Source: CAG-791 sp963593905 (GTDB lineage: Bacteria; Bacillota; Clostridia; Lachnospirales; Lachnospiraceae). From it: DNA of 64,000 nucleotides. The stretch covers positions 1-64,000 of the forward strand of contig CAVBBL010000005.1 of NCBI GenBank assembly GCA_963593905.1. Reading direction: 5' to 3'. Of the stretch, positions 60,414 through 64,000 are shown in pieces (the stretch's first letter is position 1; each line of letters starts with the position of its first letter). The notes under the pieces were generated by a model that was not told the DNA's origin, did no database searches, and saw nothing but the letters and a program-made list of their open reading frames with translations. A program made the position numbers and the translations under genes.

Positions 60414-62420
60414 TCATTCTGTTTTATTTTCCATCTCCAGCAGCTGCTTCTTTAATTCCACCATCTGATCCCGGAGCTGGGCAGCAGCCTCGAAATTAAG
60501 CTCGGCGGCAGCCTTGCGCATTTTCTTTTCCACCTTTGCTGCCAAAGCTTCCAGCTCTCCTTTGTTCATGGATTCCGGATCCTTTTCAAAGCGGTCCTCT
60601 TCCCTGGTGACCTCTCTGGAAATAGCGATCAGATCTCTGACCGCCTTGTGAATCGTCTCCGGCGTGATTCCGTGTGCCTCGTTATAGGCCTGCTGCACCT
60701 GGCGGCGTCTTGTGGTCTCTTCCATAGCCCGTTTCATGGAATCCGTAATGTGATCCGCATACATGATCACATGCCCCTGGGCATTACGTGCCGCTCTGCC
60801 AATGGTCTGGATCAGGGAAGTCTCCGACCGGAGGAATCCCTCCTTATCCGCATCCAGGATGGCCACCAGAGCGATCTCCGGGATATCCAGACCCTCCCGG
60901 AGCAGATTGATGCCCACCAAAACATCGAATACATCCAGACGCATGTCCCGAATGATCTGGGTGCGCTCCAGCGTATCAATGTCTGAATGAAGATACTTGA
61001 CCCGGATCCCGGCCTCTGCCAGATATTCTGTCAGATCCTCTGCCATTTTCTTTGTCAGTGTCGTCACCAGCACCTTATTCTTGCGGTCGGTCTCTGCACG
61101 GATTTCTCCGATCAGGTCGTCGATCTGCCCCTGTACCGGCCGCACACTGATCTCGGGATCCAACAGCCCTGTGGGACGAATGATCTGCTCCGCACGCAGC
61201 AATTCATGATCCTGTTCATACTCTCCCGGGGTGGCAGAGACGAACAGCAGCTGGTCGATCCGCTGTTCAAATTCTCCGAAACTGAGAGGTCTGTTATCCA
61301 TCGCAGAAGGCAGGCGGAAACCATAGTCCACCAGCGTCTGCTTCCGAGAGCGATCTCCGGCGTACATGGCGCCGATCTGGGGCACGGTGATATGAGACTC
61401 ATCAATGATGATGAGATAATCCCCCTTAAAGAAATCCATAAGACAATGGGGCGGCGAACCTGCCGGCATGCCCGTCAGATGTCTGGAATAATTCTCTATG
61501 CCGGAGCAAAAGCCGGTCTCCCGCAGCATCTCTATGTCAAAGTTCGTGCGTTCGGAGATTCGCTGCGCCTCCAGCAGCTTATCTTCCCCTTGGAAAAAGC
61601 GAACTCTTTCCTTTAATTCCTGAGAAATGGTCTCGCAGGCGTGCTCTATCTTTTCGTGAGCTACTACATAATGGGAAGCTGGAAAAATGGAAATATGACT
61701 GCGCTGGGCGATCGCTTTGCCGGTGAGAGGCTCTACCTCTGTGATGCGGTCGATCTCATCCCCGAAGAATTCCACCCGAATCCAGTAATCACCGCCCTCC
61801 GCAGGGCAGATTTCCATCACATCTCCCCGCACCCGAAAGCTGCCTCGCTCCAGCGTCATATCATTGCGGGTATACTGGATGGCAATGAGTTCCTCTACCA
61901 CCTCATCTCGATCCTTTTCCATGCCCGGACGCAGGGAAACTGTCATGCCCTCATAATCCTCCGGACTGCCCAGTCCGTAAATACAGGAGACACTGGCCAC
62001 CACGATCACATCCCTGCGCTCCGTCAGCGCCGCTGTGGCAGACAGCCGAAGCTTATCTATCTCATCATTGACAGAAGAATCCTTTGCAATATAGGTATCA
62101 CTGGAGGGCACATAAGCCTCCGGCTGATAGTAATCATAATAAGAAACGAAATACTCCACCGCATTTTCCGGAAAGAATTCCTTAAATTCCGAATACAGCT
62201 GTCCCGCCAATGTCTTATTATGGCTGATGATCAGTGTAGGTTTATTCAATGCTGCAATCACATTGGCCATGGTAAAAGTCTTGCCGGAACCCGTGACGCC
62301 CAGAAGGGTCTCGAACTGATTACCTTCCTTAAATCCCTTTACCAATTCTTCAATAGCCCGGGGCTGATCCCCTGTGGGCTGATAGGTGCTGTGAAGTTTG
62401 AATTTCTGCTCACTTGCCAT
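60414..62420 (-). CDS. uvrB: Excinuclease ABC subunit B
   Basis: Helicase-like damage-verification subunit (668 aa). Walker A GVTGSGKTFTMAN, the beta-hairpin YYDYYQPEAYVPSSDTYIAKD, helicase motifs DESHIT, IGRAARN and the C-terminal UVR motif (about residues 625-660, AAAELNFEAAAQLRDQMVELK) for UvrC binding. ATG 62420. Operon order S41 protease-uvrB-uvrA is typical of Clostridia. Confidence 0.97.
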   Translation of the reverse strand: MASEQKFKLHSTYQPTGDQPRAIEELVKGFKEGNQFETLLGVTGSGKTFTMANVIAALNKPTLIISHNKTLAGQLYSEFKEFFPENAVEYFVSYYDYYQPEAYVPSSDTYIAKDSSVNDEIDKLRLSATAALTERRDVIVVASVSCIYGLGSPEDYEGMTVSLRPGMEKDRDEVVEELIAIQYTRNDMTLERGSFRVRGDVMEICPAEGGDYWIRVEFFGDEIDRITEVEPLTGKAIAQRSHISIFPASHYVVAHEKIEHACETISQELKERVRFFQGEDKLLEAQRISERTNFDIEMLRETGFCSGIENYSRHLTGMPAGSPPHCLMDFFKGDYLIIIDESHITVPQIGAMYAGDRSRKQTLVDYGFRLPSAMDNRPLSFGEFEQRIDQLLFVSATPGEYEQDHELLRAEQIIRPTGLLDPEISVRPVQGQIDDLIGEIRAETDRKNKVLVTTLTKKMAEDLTEYLAEAGIRVKYLHSDIDTLERTQIIRDMRLDVFDVLVGINLLREGLDIPEIALVAILDADKEGFLRSETSLIQTIGRAARNAQGHVIMYADHITDSMKRAMEETTRRRQVQQAYNEAHGITPETIHKAVRDLIAISREVTREEDRFEKDPESMNKGELEALAAKVEKKMRKAAAELNFEAAAQLRDQMVELKKQLLEMENKTE

Positions 62421-62452
62421 AGCTGCCTGCTTCTCCCATCCGTTTCAAAAAA

Positions 62453-62476
62453 GACTGCAGCATACCTGCTGCAGCC
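62453..62476 (-). terminator. Terminator between S41 protease gene and uvrB
   Basis: CTGCAGCA / TGCTGCAG with 4-nt loop and AAAAAA on the left (T-run on minus). uvrB-uvrA may therefore be partly uncoupled from the protease gene. Confidence 0.78.
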
Positions 62477-62484
62477 TCTCGTTT

Positions 62485-63840
62485 CTATTTGGAAGTATCC
62501 TCTGACTTTTCCCCGGTCTTTTCCTCGGTTTGTCCCAATTTCTCCTGCATGACCTCTATTGCCTTATTCAGCTGATCATCCGTACCGTCCGCATAGTATT
62601 TCTCTGCGTCGAAATCACACTCCACGTCCGGGGTGATTCCCTTTTTATTGATGTCCCGGCCGCCTCTGGTGTAATAGCCTGCTACTGTCAGCTTGACCGC
62701 AGAGCCATCGGTCAGAGAATAAATGGTCTGCATGACCCCTTTTCCATAGGTCTGCTTGCCTACAATGGTGCCGATGCCGGCGTCCTGAATGGCGCCTGTC
62801 AGGATTTCTGATGCACTGGCAGAATACTCATTTACCAACACCACTACAGGCACATCCAATGCATCCTCGCCGTCACAGGTGTAATCCACCCGCTCGCCGT
62901 CTTTATATACAGCATAGAACACCAGACCCTCCGGCAGAATGTGATTGGCAACTTCTGTCACTACGGAGACATCACCACCGGGGTTGCTGCGCAAATCCAG
63001 GATCAGCCCTTTCATTCCCTGTTCCTTCATGTTCGTCAGTGCTGTGCTGAACTGGTCCACCGTAACCTTATCAAACTCCGTGATCTGCACATAAGCAATA
63101 TCATTGTCCAGCATCTTGCTGTTTACGGTAGGGGAGCTCACCTGGGCTCGCTGAATGTCCATCTCCAGAAAATCTGATTCACCTTCCCGGTAAATGGTCA
63201 GATGCACCATGGTGCCTTCCTCGCCCTTTACCTTACTCACCACTTCATCCGTGGTAAGTCCTACCGCTGACTCTCCATCGATCTCATAAATCTTATCTCC
63301 GGCGCGAAGGCCTGCCTTCTCTGCCGGCGTATCTGCAATGACACCCACAATGGTGGTCATCTGGGTAGTGTTATCCAAGGCCAGATAAGCGCCGATTCCA
63401 TAATAGATTCCCTGCATATTATTGCGCAGATCCTTCACCTCATCAGCCGTATAATAAGTCGAATAGGGATCCTCCAGAGATTCCAGCAGACCTTTGTACA
63501 TCCCGTCTTCCTTCTGCTGTGTCGTCACCTCATCGGACTTGTAATAATATTTATTGATGGAATCCTCCAGCAGCTGGAGCTTGTATACCGAATCCGTATT
63601 GATGGCTGTGGAGGACGCTTCTTCACCGTCTCCGTCACTCTCCTGCACTGCTGTGCTCTGTCCGCCGCCCAAAAGCCCGAGATTCCAGGCCGCGAAGCCA
63701 ATACCTGCTGCCACGCCGGTCACCAGGATACCGGTCAGCAATCCTCCCAGATAATAGCGTATGCCGCCGGGTTTCTTCTTTTCCTGTACCACTTCCTGCA
63801 TTTCGACGGATGCCTGCACATCCTCCTGCTGTTCTTCCAT
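62485..63840 (-). CDS. S41 family C-terminal processing peptidase (CtpA-like)
   Basis: Membrane-anchored extracellular serine protease, 451 aa. Acidic cytoplasmic start, one helix (about 32-54, YYLGGLLTGILVTGVAAGIGFAAW), PDZ domain around 115-200 (PAEKAGLRAGDKIYEIDGE), then the catalytic core with Ser in NEYSASASEILTGAIQD and Lys in VGKQTYGKGVMQ. ATG 63840 has GGAGG at 5 nt. Homologues process cell-wall hydrolases or sporulation proteins. ftsEX often lies upstream in related genomes; that would be beyond the window. Confidence 0.94.
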   Translation of the reverse strand: MEEQQEDVQASVEMQEVVQEKKKPGGIRYYLGGLLTGILVTGVAAGIGFAAWNLGLLGGGQSTAVQESDGDGEEASSTAINTDSVYKLQLLEDSINKYYYKSDEVTTQQKEDGMYKGLLESLEDPYSTYYTADEVKDLRNNMQGIYYGIGAYLALDNTTQMTTIVGVIADTPAEKAGLRAGDKIYEIDGESAVGLTTDEVVSKVKGEEGTMVHLTIYREGESDFLEMDIQRAQVSSPTVNSKMLDNDIAYVQITEFDKVTVDQFSTALTNMKEQGMKGLILDLRSNPGGDVSVVTEVANHILPEGLVFYAVYKDGERVDYTCDGEDALDVPVVVLVNEYSASASEILTGAIQDAGIGTIVGKQTYGKGVMQTIYSLTDGSAVKLTVAGYYTRGGRDINKKGITPDVECDFDAEKYYADGTDDQLNKAIEVMQEKLGQTEEKTGEKSEDTSK

Positions 63841-63854
63841 AGTTACCTCCATAT

Positions 63855-63967
63855 GCCGCAACGATTACGGCACCACGAAGAGAATTTTGCGAAGGCGAAT
63901 TCTCCGATACGCAGCCGAATGTCGTGCAACAACATTTGGCTGTATTGATGACGTTTACAGCATCAAT
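63855..63967 (-). repeat. Modular 5'-UTR repeat before the S41 protease gene
   Basis: Module 1 GCCGCAA...TACGGC (63855-63871), module 2 GAGAATT/AATTCTC (63880-63904), an extra stem CAGCCGAATGT/ACATTTGGCTG (63912-63942) and module 3 ATTGATG...CATCAAT (63944-63967). The rest of the window (63968-64000) shows nothing further. Confidence 0.8.
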
Positions 63968-64000
63968 GTAAAAACTGTAATGTAACATCTAAAATGACTA

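Overview
The window looks like chromosomal DNA of a Lachnospiraceae-type Firmicute (Clostridia): about 50% GC, AGGAGG-like ribosome binding sites before nearly every gene, low-GC Gram-positive gene orders (HU-rqcP-divIC-tilS-hpt-ftsH; cdaA-cdaR; S41 protease-uvrB-uvrA), and many polysaccharide and amino-acid transport genes. I see no rRNA, tRNA, CRISPR array, insertion sequence or phage gene. Species identity is an inference.

Left third (1-17.8 kb), accessory and transport. A polar amino-acid ABC permease and lipoprotein receptor, a HisC-like aminotransferase and a D-2-hydroxyacid dehydrogenase run leftward. A MATE exporter and a LysR regulator diverge from them. Next comes the most unusual stretch (7.3-9.3 kb): four tiny genes for 38-44 residue hydrophobic, Gly-rich, Lys-tailed peptides, each behind the same ~130-bp leader and three followed by related terminators. 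Between them lies a scar made of a permease 3' fragment joined to a LysR 3' fragment. This shows that the whole permease-to-peptide unit was once tandemly duplicated and the second copy was largely deleted. An ABC-F ATPase, a small acidic protein behind three perfect 140-bp repeats, a GltS glutamate carrier paired with a TAXI binding lipoprotein, two more MATE pumps and a HAD phosphatase follow.

Middle (17.8-47.9 kb). GPH sugar symporter, acetyltransferase, small lipoprotein, D,D-carboxypeptidase, pgi and fba (glycolysis), acyltransferase, a GH13 amylase behind a structured leader, then the housekeeping block ftsH-hpt-tilS-divIC-rqcP-hup without the sporulation genes yabP, yabQ and spoIIE seen there in Bacillus. 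Then cca, ackA, proS, an aldose epimerase, a purine permease, a xyloside operon (GPH symporter plus GH120 beta-xylosidase) and leuA.

Right (47.9-64 kb). ptsH; a c-di-AMP operon (comF, two unknown membrane proteins, cdaA, cdaR); recD2; mreB; an SGNH hydrolase; uvrA, uvrB and an S41 protease.

Across the window, a modular family of inverted repeats sits in the 5' untranslated region of many genes on either strand, ending at the ribosome binding site. Several short tandem repeats (14, 30, 33 and 140 bp) mark other intergenic regions. Starts were chosen by ribosome binding site; where the longest frame runs upstream into a repeat, the shorter start is given.
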